Shown in pieces: positions 48,920-59,396 of a stretch of DNA of 64,000 bases. Made by a program: the position numbers and the translations under genes. The notes beneath the pieces are model-generated. The model had not been told where the DNA came from. It saw only the letters and a program-made list of their open reading frames with translations, and searched no databases. The stretch's first letter is position 1; the number at the start of each line of letters is the position of its first letter. Source of the stretch: Denitromonas sp. GTDB lineage: Bacteria > Pseudomonadota > Gammaproteobacteria > Burkholderiales > Rhodocyclaceae. The stretch covers positions 3,128,001 through 3,192,000 of the forward strand of contig NZ_JAUCBR010000004.1 in the NCBI RefSeq assembly GCF_034676725.1, written 5' to 3'.

Positions 48920-50389
48920 GTGAACGAGTTTGTCAGTATCCTCAATAGCTATATCTGGAGTCCGGCGCTGGTGTACCTGTGCCTGGGCGTTGGCCTGTAT
49001 TTTTCGGTCCGTACGCGCTTCATGCAGGTGCGCGGCGTGGGCGAGATGATTCGCCTGATCTTCGACGGGCGCAGTTCGGCCAGCGGTGTGTCGTCCTTTC
49101 AGGCGCTGACCATCGCGCTGTCCGGCCGGGTCGGCACCGGCAACATCGCCGGCGTGGCCACGGCGATCACCTTTGGCGGCCCGGGCGCGGTGTTCTGGAT
49201 GTGGACGGTGGCCTTCCTGGGGGCCTCGACGGCCTACATCGAGTCGGCGCTGGCGCAGATCTACAAGGAAAAGGACGACGACGGCCAGTACCGCGGCGGC
49301 CCGGCCTATTACATCGAGAAGGCCATGGGGCAGAAGTGGTATGCGTGGATCTTTGCCGTGGCCACGGCCATCGCCATGGGCCTGCTGCTGCCCGGCGTGC
49401 AGGCCAACAGCATTGCCGCCGGCATCCAGACGGCGTGGGGCATCGAGCCGGCGGTGAGCGCGACGGTGATCGTGATCCTGCTCGGCTTCATCATCTTCGG
49501 CGGCATCAAGCGTATCGCGCTGTTCGCCGAGATCGTGGTGCCGTTCATGGCGCTGGCCTACATCCTGGTGGCGCTGGTGATCGTGTTCCTCAACATCGAG
49601 CAGGTGCCGGGCATGATCGCGCTGATCTTCAAGAGCGCCTTCGGGCTCGAAGCCGGCTTTGGCGCGGTGCTCGGCCTGGCCGTGCAGTGGGGCGTCAAGC
49701 GCGGTGTGTACTCGAACGAGGCCGGCCAGGGCTCGGGCCCGCACGCAGCGGCCGCGGCCGAGGTGTCGCACCCGGCCAAGCAGGGCTTCGTGCAGGCCTT
49801 CTCGGTGTATATCGACACGCTCTTCGTGTGCTCGGCCACCGCCTTCATGCTGCTGTCGACCGGCAAGTACAACGTGATGGGCCCCGATGGCGTGGCGCTG
49901 GTCAACAACCTGCCCGGCGTCGAGGCCGGCCCGGCCTACACGCAGGCGGCGGTCGAGTCGGTGTTGCCGGGGTTCGGTTCCACCTTCGTGGCCTTTGCGC
50001 TGATGTTCTTCGCCTTCACCACCATCGTGGCCTACTACTACATCGCCGAGACCAACATCGCCTACATCAACCGCAAGGTGCATCGCGGCTGGCTGTATTT
50101 CGTGCTCAAGCTGGGCCTGCTGGCGGCGGTGACCTACGGCTCGGTGCGCACCGCCGGTGCGGCCTGGGACCTGGGCGACGTGGGCGTGGGCATCATGGCC
50201 TGGCTGAACATCGTCGCCATCCTGATCCTGCAGAAGCCGGCCCTGCTGGCGCTGAAGGACTACGAGACCCAGAAGAAGGCCGGCAAGGAGCCGGTCTTCG
50301 ACCCTGACGCGCTGGGCATCAAGAACGCCACCTTCTGGCAGAAGCGGCTCAAGGCGACGAAGCCGCCCGTGGATCCCTCCAAGGCCTGA
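48920..50389 (+). CDS. Sodium:alanine/glycine symporter (AGCS family)
   Basis: A 489-aa transporter with about eleven helices. AGCS signatures: SGRVGTGNIAGVATAITFGGPGAVFWMW (in pieces), FGLEAGFGAVLGLAVQWGVKRGVYSNEAGQGSGPHAAA (in pieces) and FAFTTIVAYYYIAETN. Imports alanine or glycine with sodium. Starts at GTG 48920, 9 nt after AGGAG. The 238-bp divergent gap to the SagB gene contains no recognised riboswitch. A strong terminator follows. Confidence 0.92.
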   Translation: MNEFVSILNSYIWSPALVYLCLGVGLYFSVRTRFMQVRGVGEMIRLIFDGRSSASGVSSFQALTIALSGRVGTGNIAGVATAITFGGPGAVFWMWTVAFLGASTAYIESALAQIYKEKDDDGQYRGGPAYYIEKAMGQKWYAWIFAVATAIAMGLLLPGVQANSIAAGIQTAWGIEPAVSATVIVILLGFIIFGGIKRIALFAEIVVPFMALAYILVALVIVFLNIEQVPGMIALIFKSAFGLEAGFGAVLGLAVQWGVKRGVYSNEAGQGSGPHAAAAAEVSHPAKQGFVQAFSVYIDTLFVCSATAFMLLSTGKYNVMGPDGVALVNNLPGVEAGPAYTQAAVESVLPGFGSTFVAFALMFFAFTTIVAYYYIAETNIAYINRKVHRGWLYFVLKLGLLAAVTYGSVRTAGAAWDLGDVGVGIMAWLNIVAILILQKPALLALKDYETQKKAGKEPVFDPDALGIKNATFWQKRLKATKPPVDPSKA

Positions 50390-50439
50390 CGGCCGTTGCG
50401 CCCGCCGCTTGTCATCGTGCGGTGGCGCACCGGAACGAA

Positions 50440-50475
50440 AAACGCCCCGCGATCCGTGCGGGGCGTTTGTTTTTT
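50440..50475. terminator. Bidirectional-type terminator between AGCS and carbonic anhydrase genes
   Basis: AAACGCCCCGC-GATCCGT-GCGGGGCGTTT followed by a T-rich tail on the plus strand, with A-rich bases upstream that give a T-run on the minus strand. Serves both convergent genes. Confidence 0.9.
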
Positions 50476-50488
50476 GGCGCCGGTGCGC

Positions 50489-51331
50489 TTACTGGGTGAT
50501 CGGCGACAGCAGCTTCGGGTTGGTCACCAGCTTGCGCACGCCGTGGGCGTGGTCTTCCTTGAAGGCGTTGCTCTTGCACCATTCGCCAACACTGTTGATG
50601 TCGAGTTTGGCGCATTGCGGGCGGACGCTCCAGGTGACCTGCAGCGGCGAGCAGGTCTGCTCGGAGTACTTCGGGCCGGTGGTCGAGCCGAGGAACTCGA
50701 CCGGCTTGCCGGTGTTGGTCGGCAGCATCTTGGCCTGGTGCAGGCCGCCGACCATGTTGCCGTCGTAGTCCATGTCATTGATGTTCAGCGCCTGCGGATC
50801 GTTCACCAGGGTGAAGACCTGCGTTTCGACCCGCAGGTCGGGGTTGGCGCACTTGTCGGACAGGCAGGATCCCAGGCCGGCACCCGGCTGCACGTCGCAC
50901 GAGGAATGCACCCAGTGCACCTCGATGGTGTCGCCGGGCTTGAGGTCGCCGTGATCGCTGGCGCAGATGCTCTCCTTGGTCGGCGCCAGTTCGGCCGGCG
51001 TCAGCGTCTTGCTGATCGCGCACTGGTAGCCGCTCTTGTAGCCATGGCCGTCGCCTTCGCCGGCATAGATGGCGAAGGCCGCTGCCTTGTGCTCGGCGTT
51101 CTTGTGGAAGTGGATGTTGCACAGGTTCATTTTTCTTGCCGGCGGGGCGAGCGCGATATTGCGCTTGTTCTCACCCACCAGGCTGTCGATGTCGCGCGGC
51201 GTTTGCGGGCCGAAGCCAACGCAGGCCTCGCCGCCTTCGGCGTGGCCGTGTGAATTTTCGCTGGCCAAGGCGGTCGAGGACAGCAGGCCGAGGGTGATGG
51301 CGAAGCCAAGAGTGCGATGAGTGGGGCGCAT
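50489..51331 (-). CDS. Secreted delta-class carbonic anhydrase
   Basis: A 280-aa exported protein (signal TLGFAITLGLLSSTALAS). The mature protein has CVGFGPQTPRDID, MNLCNIHFHKNAEHKA and DTIEVHWVHSSCDV, whose histidines are the likely zinc ligands, and several paired cysteines. This is the pattern of bacterial delta-class carbonic anhydrases first known from diatoms. It would interconvert CO2 and bicarbonate in the periplasm. ATG 51331 chosen; the longer frame from 51433 is not signal-like. Confidence 0.8.
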   Translation of the reverse strand: MRPTHRTLGFAITLGLLSSTALASENSHGHAEGGEACVGFGPQTPRDIDSLVGENKRNIALAPPARKMNLCNIHFHKNAEHKAAAFAIYAGEGDGHGYKSGYQCAISKTLTPAELAPTKESICASDHGDLKPGDTIEVHWVHSSCDVQPGAGLGSCLSDKCANPDLRVETQVFTLVNDPQALNINDMDYDGNMVGGLHQAKMLPTNTGKPVEFLGSTTGPKYSEQTCSPLQVTWSVRPQCAKLDINSVGEWCKSNAFKEDHAHGVRKLVTNPKLLSPITQ

Positions 51332-51620
51332 GGTTGTCAGTCCGGTGAGTTGGCTACGGGATTGGGCTCGGCGGCGCGCGATGTGCCCGCGAGTTGCGCG
51401 ATCATAGCGCTGCCGGGTTGCGCCAATCCGCATGACATAGAATTTTTCAAATCGGGTCGTTGCGGTGCCCTGTTGCCCGTCTGGCGCCCGTGCCGGCCTT
51501 TACCCGTTTTTACCCGGCATAACCGGGGTTAACCCGTCGCCGGCGGACAATCACCTCATCCCATCCCCACGCGCTGCCCACCCGGTGCGTGACCTGTGAA
51601 CGCTGTGGCTGGTGTCGATC

Positions 51621-53825
51621 ATGACTGCTCCTCGCTTACGTTCCATCCTTCGCCGTCTTCATCGCTGGATCGCGCTGGCGCTGACGCCGGTGTTCGTGCT
51701 GGTCATCCTGTCCGGGGCGGTGCTGGCGCTCAAGCCGGTGCTCACCGCCGCGCCTGCGCCATCGACCTCGGTCAGTGCCGGCGAGCTGGCCGGGGCGTTG
51801 GCCCGCATTGACCCGCGCGGGCAGGTGTCGCGGGTCACGGTGTCACCGGACGCGGGCACCGTCACGCTGGCGTCGCGGCAGGCCGACGGTCCGTCGGGCC
51901 GCTTCGACATCGCTAGCGGGGCGCCGACCGCCGTGCAGCCGGGCCCCGACGTCTTTGCCGTCGTGCTCGACCTGCACAAGAACCTGTTGCTCGGCCTCGG
52001 CATCGTGGTGGAAATTGCCGCCTATGCCATGACCGCCCTGATCGTCATGGGCCTGCTGTTCGGCCTGCCGCGGCTGCGCAACACGCTGGCCGGCTGGCAC
52101 CTGGGCATCGGCTGGCTGGCGCTCCCGCTGGTGCTGCTGGCGCCGCTGACCGGTGCGCTGATGGCCTTGCACATCGGTGGCGCCGAACTGCCACCGGTGC
52201 AGCCCGGCCCGCCGGTGGCGCTGTCGGCAGCGCTTTCCCGCGTCGCCGAGCAAGGCGATGATGTGGCCGTGCTGTCGGCCCGGCGCTTCCGCGGCGGCAG
52301 CGCACTCGTCTACACCGCGGGCCCACAGGGCGAGTCGGTGCGCATGGTCCAGCCCGATGGCAGCATCAACACGCTGACCGGAGGCCCCGGCCTGGTGCAC
52401 GAACTGCATGAAGGTACCTGGGGGGGCGCCTGGTCGGCCGGGATCAGCTTTATGGGTGCGCTGGCCTTGGCCGGGCTCACCGGCACCGGCGCGTGGGGCT
52501 GGTGGCGTCGCCGTCGCCAGCAAACGGCGGGCAGTGCCGATGCCGGGGCCAGCACGCTGGTGGCCTTCGGCAGCCAGACCGGCACCGCCGCGCGCCTGGC
52601 CGAGGCCACCGCGCAAGCCTTGCGCCAGGCCGGCGAGAAGGTGGCCTGCGCCTCACTTGGCGTGCTTCAGCCAGCGGCGCTGGCGACATACGAGCGGACG
52701 CTGTTGATCGTCTCGACCACCGGCGAGGGCGAATTGCCCGATCCGGCGCGGCGCTTCATGCAACAGGTGTCGACAGCCGATCTGGCCGGCAGCCGCTTCA
52801 GCATGCTGGCGCTGGGCGACCGCCGCTATGCGAACTTCTGCGGCGGTGGCGAGCAGTTGCGCGACGCCTTGCTGGGACAGGGCGCCCGTGAGCTGGCGCC
52901 GATCGAACGCGCCGACGGCGAACCGGGCAGCGCCTGGCGGCATTGGCTCGATCGCGTGGCGACGCTGCTCGGGCGCAGCCTGGCGGACGTGGAGGCGCCG
53001 GCGGCCGACCAGACCGTGTCGCTCACCCTGGTAGAACGGCAGCGCCTGGACGACCCGGCGGTGGCCGGACTGACCGAAACCTGGCAGCTGAGCTTCGCGC
53101 CCAGCGATCCGTCAACCCAGTTCCGGCCGGGTGATCTGCTGCTGATCGCGCCGACGCCGGAGGCCGCCCCGCGCTGCTATTCGATCGGTTCCTCCTCGCG
53201 CGTTGGCGACACGCTGATCCGCCTCACCGTCAGCCTGCATCGCTGGCGTGACGCGGCGGGCCAGACGCGCATCGGCGCGGCCAGCGGCTATCTCTGTCAT
53301 GACTTGCCCGAAGGCGCGCAGATCCGCGCCAGCCTGCGCGCCCACCCGCAGTTCAACCCGCCCGAGGATATGGCGCGCCCCCTGATTCTGGTGGCGGCCG
53401 GCGCCGGCATTGCGCCGTTTCCCGGCTTTCTCGCCGAGCGCGAAGCGGGCCCGGCGGCCGGCCCGGCCTGGCTGTTCTTCGGCAACCGCCAGCGTGCGGG
53501 CGACTTCTTCTACCACGATGCACTGGCGCGCTGGCAAGACAAGGGCACGCTCACCCGGCTCGATACCGCCTTCTCGCGCGACCCGGACGACGGCGCCTAT
53601 ATTGACCGCCGGCTGACGGCCCACGGCGCCGAGGTGTACCGCTGGCTGGAACAGGCGCACGGTGTGTTGTACATGTGCGGGCGCTCCGCCACGCTCGGGC
53701 ATTCGGTGGAATCCGCGTTGCTCGGTATCATTCAGACGCACGGACAGCGCTCGGCCGAAGCGGCCGGGGCAAAGCTGCAGGCGTGGAAACAAAGCGGCAC
53801 CGTGCAAGTCGACGTGTTCGGCTGA
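51621..53825 (+). CDS. PepSY-membrane diflavin reductase
   Basis: A 734-aa fusion. The N-terminal PepSY_TM part (RLHRWIALALTPVFVLVILSGAVLAL, further helices near 130-180 and 275) is followed by a flavodoxin domain (about 310-450, GSQTGTAARLAEATAQ and STTGEGELPDPA). A ferredoxin-NADP reductase module follows (about 480-734: PRCYSIGSSS for FAD, LVAAGAGIAPFPGF for NADPH, MCGRSATLG). The layout matches membrane reductases linked to ferric-siderophore reduction; no TonB receptor lies here. ATG 51621; GTG 51612 possible. An imperfect TACCCGG/CCGGGGT repeat at 51511-51531 precedes it. Confidence 0.85.
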   Translation: MTAPRLRSILRRLHRWIALALTPVFVLVILSGAVLALKPVLTAAPAPSTSVSAGELAGALARIDPRGQVSRVTVSPDAGTVTLASRQADGPSGRFDIASGAPTAVQPGPDVFAVVLDLHKNLLLGLGIVVEIAAYAMTALIVMGLLFGLPRLRNTLAGWHLGIGWLALPLVLLAPLTGALMALHIGGAELPPVQPGPPVALSAALSRVAEQGDDVAVLSARRFRGGSALVYTAGPQGESVRMVQPDGSINTLTGGPGLVHELHEGTWGGAWSAGISFMGALALAGLTGTGAWGWWRRRRQQTAGSADAGASTLVAFGSQTGTAARLAEATAQALRQAGEKVACASLGVLQPAALATYERTLLIVSTTGEGELPDPARRFMQQVSTADLAGSRFSMLALGDRRYANFCGGGEQLRDALLGQGARELAPIERADGEPGSAWRHWLDRVATLLGRSLADVEAPAADQTVSLTLVERQRLDDPAVAGLTETWQLSFAPSDPSTQFRPGDLLLIAPTPEAAPRCYSIGSSSRVGDTLIRLTVSLHRWRDAAGQTRIGAASGYLCHDLPEGAQIRASLRAHPQFNPPEDMARPLILVAAGAGIAPFPGFLAEREAGPAAGPAWLFFGNRQRAGDFFYHDALARWQDKGTLTRLDTAFSRDPDDGAYIDRRLTAHGAEVYRWLEQAHGVLYMCGRSATLGHSVESALLGIIQTHGQRSAEAAGAKLQAWKQSGTVQVDVFG

Positions 53826-53836
53826 CCTTTTCCCTG

Positions 53837-55291
53837 ATGACGATTGCCATGACCCCAAAGCTGTTCCCGAATCCACGCCGCCTCGGCGCCAGCGTGCTGG
53901 CCCTGCTGCTGAGCGGCTGCGTCACGCTGGGCCCCGATTATGTGGCCCCGGCCATGCCGGTGCCGCCGACCTGGCACGGGACCCCGGCCGCGGGCGGCGC
54001 CACCGACCACGCCTCGGTCGAGCGCTGGTGGCAACAGCTGGGCGATGCGCAGCTCAGCGCGCTGGTCGACAAGGCGCTACGCAACAATCCCGATCTGCAA
54101 TCGGCTCGCGCGGCGCTGCGCGCGGCACGCGCGCTCGAGCGCGTGGCGCGGGCCGGGCAGGGGCCGGATGTTGGCGCCTCGGGCGCGACGAGCGCGAGCC
54201 GCTACGGCGATGCCGCCGTGAGCGAAAGCTGGAGCGCCGGCTTCGATGCCAGCTGGGAGATCGATGTGTTTGGCGGCACGCGCCGCGGCGTCGAGGCGGC
54301 CCAGGCCGATCGCGAGGCGGCGAGCGCGACACTGGCCAGCACGCAGGCCTCGCTGGCCGCCGAGGTGGCGCTCAACTATGTGACGCTGCGCACCAGCCAG
54401 GCGCGGCTGGAGATTGCCCGCCGCAACCTGGCCACCCAGCTCGAGACCTTGCAGCTGACCGACTGGCGCGCCCAGGCCGGGCTGGCCAGTTCGGTGGATG
54501 TGGAGCAGGCGCGTACCAACGCCGAGCAGACACGCGCACAGATTCCCAGTTTGCAGACCAGTATCGCCAGTGCGGCAAATCATCTCGCGGTGCTCACCGG
54601 TGAGGCCCCCGGCGATGTGCAGGCGACGCTGTCGGAGGGCGCCCTGCCGGCGCTGCCGACCGCGATTGCCGTCGGCATTCCGGCCGAGGTGCTGCGCCAG
54701 CGCCCCGACGTGCAGGCCGCCGAGCGGCAACTGGCGGCGGAGACGGCGCGCATCGGCGTGGCCGAGGCGGCGCGCTATCCGGGTTTCAGCCTGAGCGGCT
54801 CGATTGGGCTGGAAGCGGCGACATTGGGTGCGCTGGGCAATGGCGCCTCGGTGGTCCGCTCGCTGGCCGCCGGCATCAGCGGCGTGTTGTTCGACGGCGG
54901 CGCGCTGGCGGCGCGGGTGGATCAGCAGGGCGCGGTGCGCGAGCAACGTCTGCAAGCCTATCGCAGCGCCGTGCTGACCGCGCTCGAAGACGTCGAGAAC
55001 GCGCTCACCGCGCTGGACAACACCGCTCGCCGGCGCGAGGCACTGGCCGCGGCCAGCACCGCGGCGCGCAACGCCAACCTGCTGGCGGCCGACCGCTACC
55101 GCAGCGGCCTGATCGATTTTCGCACCGTGCTCGAGACCGAACGCAGCCTGCTCAGCACCGAAGACAGCCTGGCCAGTGCCGAGGGCGAGCGCCTGAACGC
55201 CGTGATCCAGCTCTATAAGGCACTTGGCGGCGGCTGGTCGCGCGCCGGTCTGACCGACTCGGCAGACACCCCACAGGGAAATCCCTCATGA
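53837..55291 (+). CDS. Outer-membrane efflux lipoprotein (NodT/OprM family)
   Basis: A 484-aa outer-membrane factor with lipobox LLSGC after a short signal, LGPDYVAPAMPVPPTW typical of NodT proteins, and two OEP repeats. It forms the exit duct for the MFP/ABC exporter genes that follow (4-nt overlap with the next). ATG 53849 is an alternative start. The 12-nt gap from the reductase gene suggests one long transcript, possibly incidental. Confidence 0.88.
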   Translation: MTIAMTPKLFPNPRRLGASVLALLLSGCVTLGPDYVAPAMPVPPTWHGTPAAGGATDHASVERWWQQLGDAQLSALVDKALRNNPDLQSARAALRAARALERVARAGQGPDVGASGATSASRYGDAAVSESWSAGFDASWEIDVFGGTRRGVEAAQADREAASATLASTQASLAAEVALNYVTLRTSQARLEIARRNLATQLETLQLTDWRAQAGLASSVDVEQARTNAEQTRAQIPSLQTSIASAANHLAVLTGEAPGDVQATLSEGALPALPTAIAVGIPAEVLRQRPDVQAAERQLAAETARIGVAEAARYPGFSLSGSIGLEAATLGALGNGASVVRSLAAGISGVLFDGGALAARVDQQGAVREQRLQAYRSAVLTALEDVENALTALDNTARRREALAAASTAARNANLLAADRYRSGLIDFRTVLETERSLLSTEDSLASAEGERLNAVIQLYKALGGGWSRAGLTDSADTPQGNPS

Positions 55292-56574
55292 ATTCGCCCG
55301 AAAAACTCGGCTCGCCGGCGGCCATCGCGCCCGCGGCCATCCTCGATGTGACCACCCAAAAACCCCGTCGCGGCCGTTGGTGGCTGGGCGTGCTCGTGGT
55401 GGCGCTGCTCGGCGTCGGCGGCTATGTGCTGTTCGCCGGCAATGGCAAGGCCACGGCCGTGCGCTACCAGAGCAGCCCGGCCGAGCGTGGCGCGCTGGTG
55501 GTCACCGTGTCGGCCACCGGCACCTTGCAGCCGACCAACCAGGTCAACGTGGGCAGCGAGTTGTCGGGCATCATCGAGCAGGTGTTTGTCGATGACAACA
55601 GCCGCGTCCGCAAAGGGCAGGTGCTGGCCCGGCTGGATGTGTCGAAGCTCGAAGACCAGGTGGCCAATGCCCGCGCCGCCGTCAAAGTGGCCGAAGCCGG
55701 CGTGCGCCAGGCCGAGGCCACGGTGCAGGAGGCCGGCGCCAGCCTGTCGCGCCTGAACGCGGTGTTCAAGCTCTCTGGCGGCAAGGTGCCATCGAAAACC
55801 GAGATCGAGACCGCCGAGGCAACGCTGGCGCGCGCCAAGGCCAATCTCGCCAGCGCCCAGGCCGGCGTGCTGCAGGCCAAGGCCACGCTGCGCACCAACG
55901 AGACCAACCTGTCCAAGGCCTCGATCCGCTCGCCCATCGATGGCGTGGTGCTGTCGCGCGCGGTCGAGCCGGGCCAGACCGTGGCGGCCTCCCTGCAGGT
56001 AGCCACGCTGTTCACGCTGGCCGAGGATCTGTCGAAGATGGAGTTGCAGGTGAAGGTTCGACGAGGCCGATGTGGGCCAGGTGAAGGAGGGGCAGCGGGC
56101 GAGCTTTACCGTCGATGCCTACACCGACCGGCGCTATCCGGCGCACATCACCCGCGTGAGCTACGGCGCGACCACCACCGACAACGTGGTGACCTACCTG
56201 ACCACGCTGGAGGTGAGCAACGAAGACCTCAGCCTGCGCCCCGGCATGACGGCCACCGCCGAGATCACCACGCTGGAAAAGGCAGACGTGCTGCTGGTGC
56301 CCAACGCGGCGCTGCGCTTCACGCCCACGACGGCCCGCGGCGAGCGCAAGCAGAGCCTCGTCTCCAGCCTGATGCCGCGCCCGCCGCGGCAGGAAAAAAC
56401 CGTCAAGCTCAAGGACCCGGCCGCCGGCGAGCGCCAGCTGTGGGTGCTGCGCGAGGGCCAGCCGGTGGCGGTGACGGTGAAGACCGGCGCCACCAATGGG
56501 CGGGTGACCGAGATCGTGTCGGGTGATCTGGCTGCCGGCACGGCGGTGATTACCGAAGCCGTGAGCGGTGCGCA

Positions 56575-56578
<4 letters not shown>
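55288..56578 (+). pseudogene. MacA-like membrane fusion protein gene with a +1 frameshift
   Basis: Periplasmic adaptor of a tripartite exporter. Frame 1 (from 55288) gives a TM anchor (WWLGVLVVALLGVGGYVLF), a lipoyl/hairpin region and up to MELQVKV near 56057. The family sequence then continues in another frame (GQVKEGQRASFTVDAYTDRRYPAHIT... to 56578). The break is at aaggttcgacgaggcc: removing one T restores VKVDEADVGQ. One added base at 56057-56058 therefore splits an otherwise full-length gene of about 430 codons. Either a sequencing error or a recent inactivation; neighbours are intact. Confidence 0.85.
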
Positions 56579-57302
<724 letters not shown>

Positions 57303-57306
<4 letters not shown>

Positions 57307-58508
57307 TCTGGAATACCTTTCTGCTCGCCCTGCGCGAGATCCGCCGCAACCTGCTGCGCTCATTCCTGACCATCCTCGGTATTGTCATCGGCGTGGCGGC
57401 GGTGATCACCATGGTCACGCTCGGTAATGGCGCGACGCGGTCGATCTCCGATCAGGTGTCCAGCCTGGGCAGCAACCTGCTGATGGTGCGCCCCGGCCAG
57501 CGCATCGGCCCGGGTGGCAGTGCCGGGGCGCCGTTGTTCAAGCTGGCCGACGTGCAGGCCATCGCCACCCAGGTGTCGGGCGTCAAGGCCGTGGCGCCGG
57601 AGACGCGCAAGGCGGTGTCGGTGGTGGTGGGGGCGCGCAACTGGTCCAGCGTGGCCACCGGCAGCACGCGCGATTACTTCACCGCCGCCGGCTGGACGCT
57701 GACCGCCGGGCGTATCTTCACCGAGGCCGAGGAGCGCGGCGGCAAGGCGGTGTGCGTGATCGGCGCCACCTTGCAGCGCGAACTGTTCAACGGCGGCGAC
57801 CCGCTGGGTGAGTCGATGCGGGTGGCGGATTTCTCCTGTCAGGTGATCGGCGTACTCGCCGCCAAGGGCCAGTCGGCCTTCGGCTCGGACCAGGACGACA
57901 CCATCGTGATGCCGGTGCGCACCGTGCAGCGGCGCCTGACCGGCGACCAGGACGTGCGCACCATTCTGGTCTCGGCCAACGACAGCAACGCCACCGACGC
58001 GGTCAAGGCGCGGGTCGAGACCCTGCTGCGCGAGCGGCGCAAGATCGGCGCCAACGAGGACGACAACTTCAACGTGCTCGACACCAAGCAGATCGCCCAG
58101 ACGCTGTCGTCCACCACCCGCATCATGACCACGCTGCTCGGCGCGGTGGCGGCGGTCAGCCTGCTGGTGGGCGGTATCGGCATCATGAACATCATGCTGG
58201 TGTCGGTCACCGAGCGTACCCGCGAAATCGGCATCCGCCTGGCCATCGGCGCGCTCGAACACGAGGTGCTGCTGCAGTTCCTGATCGAGGCGGTGGTGCT
58301 GTCCAGTCTCGGCGGGTTGATCGGCGTGGCGCTGGCCACCGGTGCGTCGATCGGACTGGCGTCGCTGATGAGCATTCCCTATCTGTTCGACCCGGCCATC
58401 AATCTGCTGTCCTTCGGCATCTCGGCGCTGATCGGCGTGGTGTTCGGCTTCTTTCCGGCGCGGCGCGCCGCGCAGCTCGACCCGATCGACGCCCTGCGCC
58501 ACGAGTGA
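57303..58508 (+). CDS. MacB-type ABC exporter permease
   Basis: A 401-aa permease: TM1 (LLRSFLTILGIVIGVAAVITMVTLG), a large periplasmic MacB-PCD domain (about 50-270), then three C-terminal helices with TRTREIGIRLAIGA-like TERTREIGIRLAIGA and ARRAAQLDPIDALRHE, the FtsX/MacB ending. 4-nt overlap with the ATPase. Exports peptides, macrolides or lipids in other species. Confidence 0.92.
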
Positions 58509-58572
58509 GAGCGGCTGGCCGGCGGGCTGGGCGGGCCCGTAGAATGGCCGCTCTTACCGCGGAGCGATCGGC

Positions 58573-59322
58573 ATGACCCTGTCTGTGTTCGGCGATCTGT
58601 CGGCCAGCGTGCTGGCGTTGCTGCTGGCCAGCGCCTGCCTCACTTCGGCGCTGACGGCCAGCCTGGGGGCGGGTGGCGGGGTGATGCTGCTGGCGATCAT
58701 GGCGCAGGTGCTGCCGCCGCAGGTCATCATCCCGGTGCACGGGGTGGTGCAGATGGGCTCCAACCTTGGCCGGGCGGCGATGAGCTGGCGGCATATCGAC
58801 TGGCGCGCTGTCGGCTGTTTTGCCCCCGGCGCCCTGATCGGGGCCCTGATCGGCAGTGCGGTGCTGGTCAGCCTGCCACCGAAAATCATCTATCTGACCA
58901 TCGCCGCCTTCACCCTCTACCTGTGCTGGGGGCCGGCCCTGCCGCGGCTGGCGCTGCGCCCGGCAGGCGTCTTTGCCGCGGGCGGAGTCACCACGTTCAT
59001 CACCCTGTTTGCCGGTGCCACCGGCCCGCTGGTGGCCGCGTTCATCAAGCAGATCCACACCGACCGCTTCAGGACGGTGGCCACCTTCGCCGCGGCCATG
59101 TCCGTGCAACACGGCTTCAAGGCCGCAGTCTTCCAGGGGGCAGGCTTCGACTTGCTGCAGTGGGTGGCGCTGATCGGCGCGATGATCCTGTGTGGTGTGG
59201 CGGGTACCTGGATTGGCCTGCATCTGCTCAAGCGCATGCAGGACGCGCACTTTGCCCGGCTCTTCAACCTGGTGCTCACGGCGCTGGCCCTGCGCCTGAT
59301 CTGGCAGGCGCTGACCGCCTGA
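58573..59322 (+). CDS. TauE/SafE (TSUP) family membrane protein
   Basis: A 249-aa transporter with about eight helices and TSUP marks: SLGAGGGVMLLAIMAQVLPPQVIIPVHGVVQMGSN (in pieces) and TLFAGATGPLVAAFIKQ. Members move sulfite, sulfoacetate, or other organosulfur anions; here the substrate is open. Confidence 0.87.
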   Translation: MTLSVFGDLSASVLALLLASACLTSALTASLGAGGGVMLLAIMAQVLPPQVIIPVHGVVQMGSNLGRAAMSWRHIDWRAVGCFAPGALIGALIGSAVLVSLPPKIIYLTIAAFTLYLCWGPALPRLALRPAGVFAAGGVTTFITLFAGATGPLVAAFIKQIHTDRFRTVATFAAAMSVQHGFKAAVFQGAGFDLLQWVALIGAMILCGVAGTWIGLHLLKRMQDAHFARLFNLVLTALALRLIWQALTA

Positions 59323-59396
59323 GGCCGCCCCGCGGTGTCGGTGGCCCGCCGCTTGGTCTATAGAGGAAGAACAGCGGATGGGACAGGAGGCCTCTC

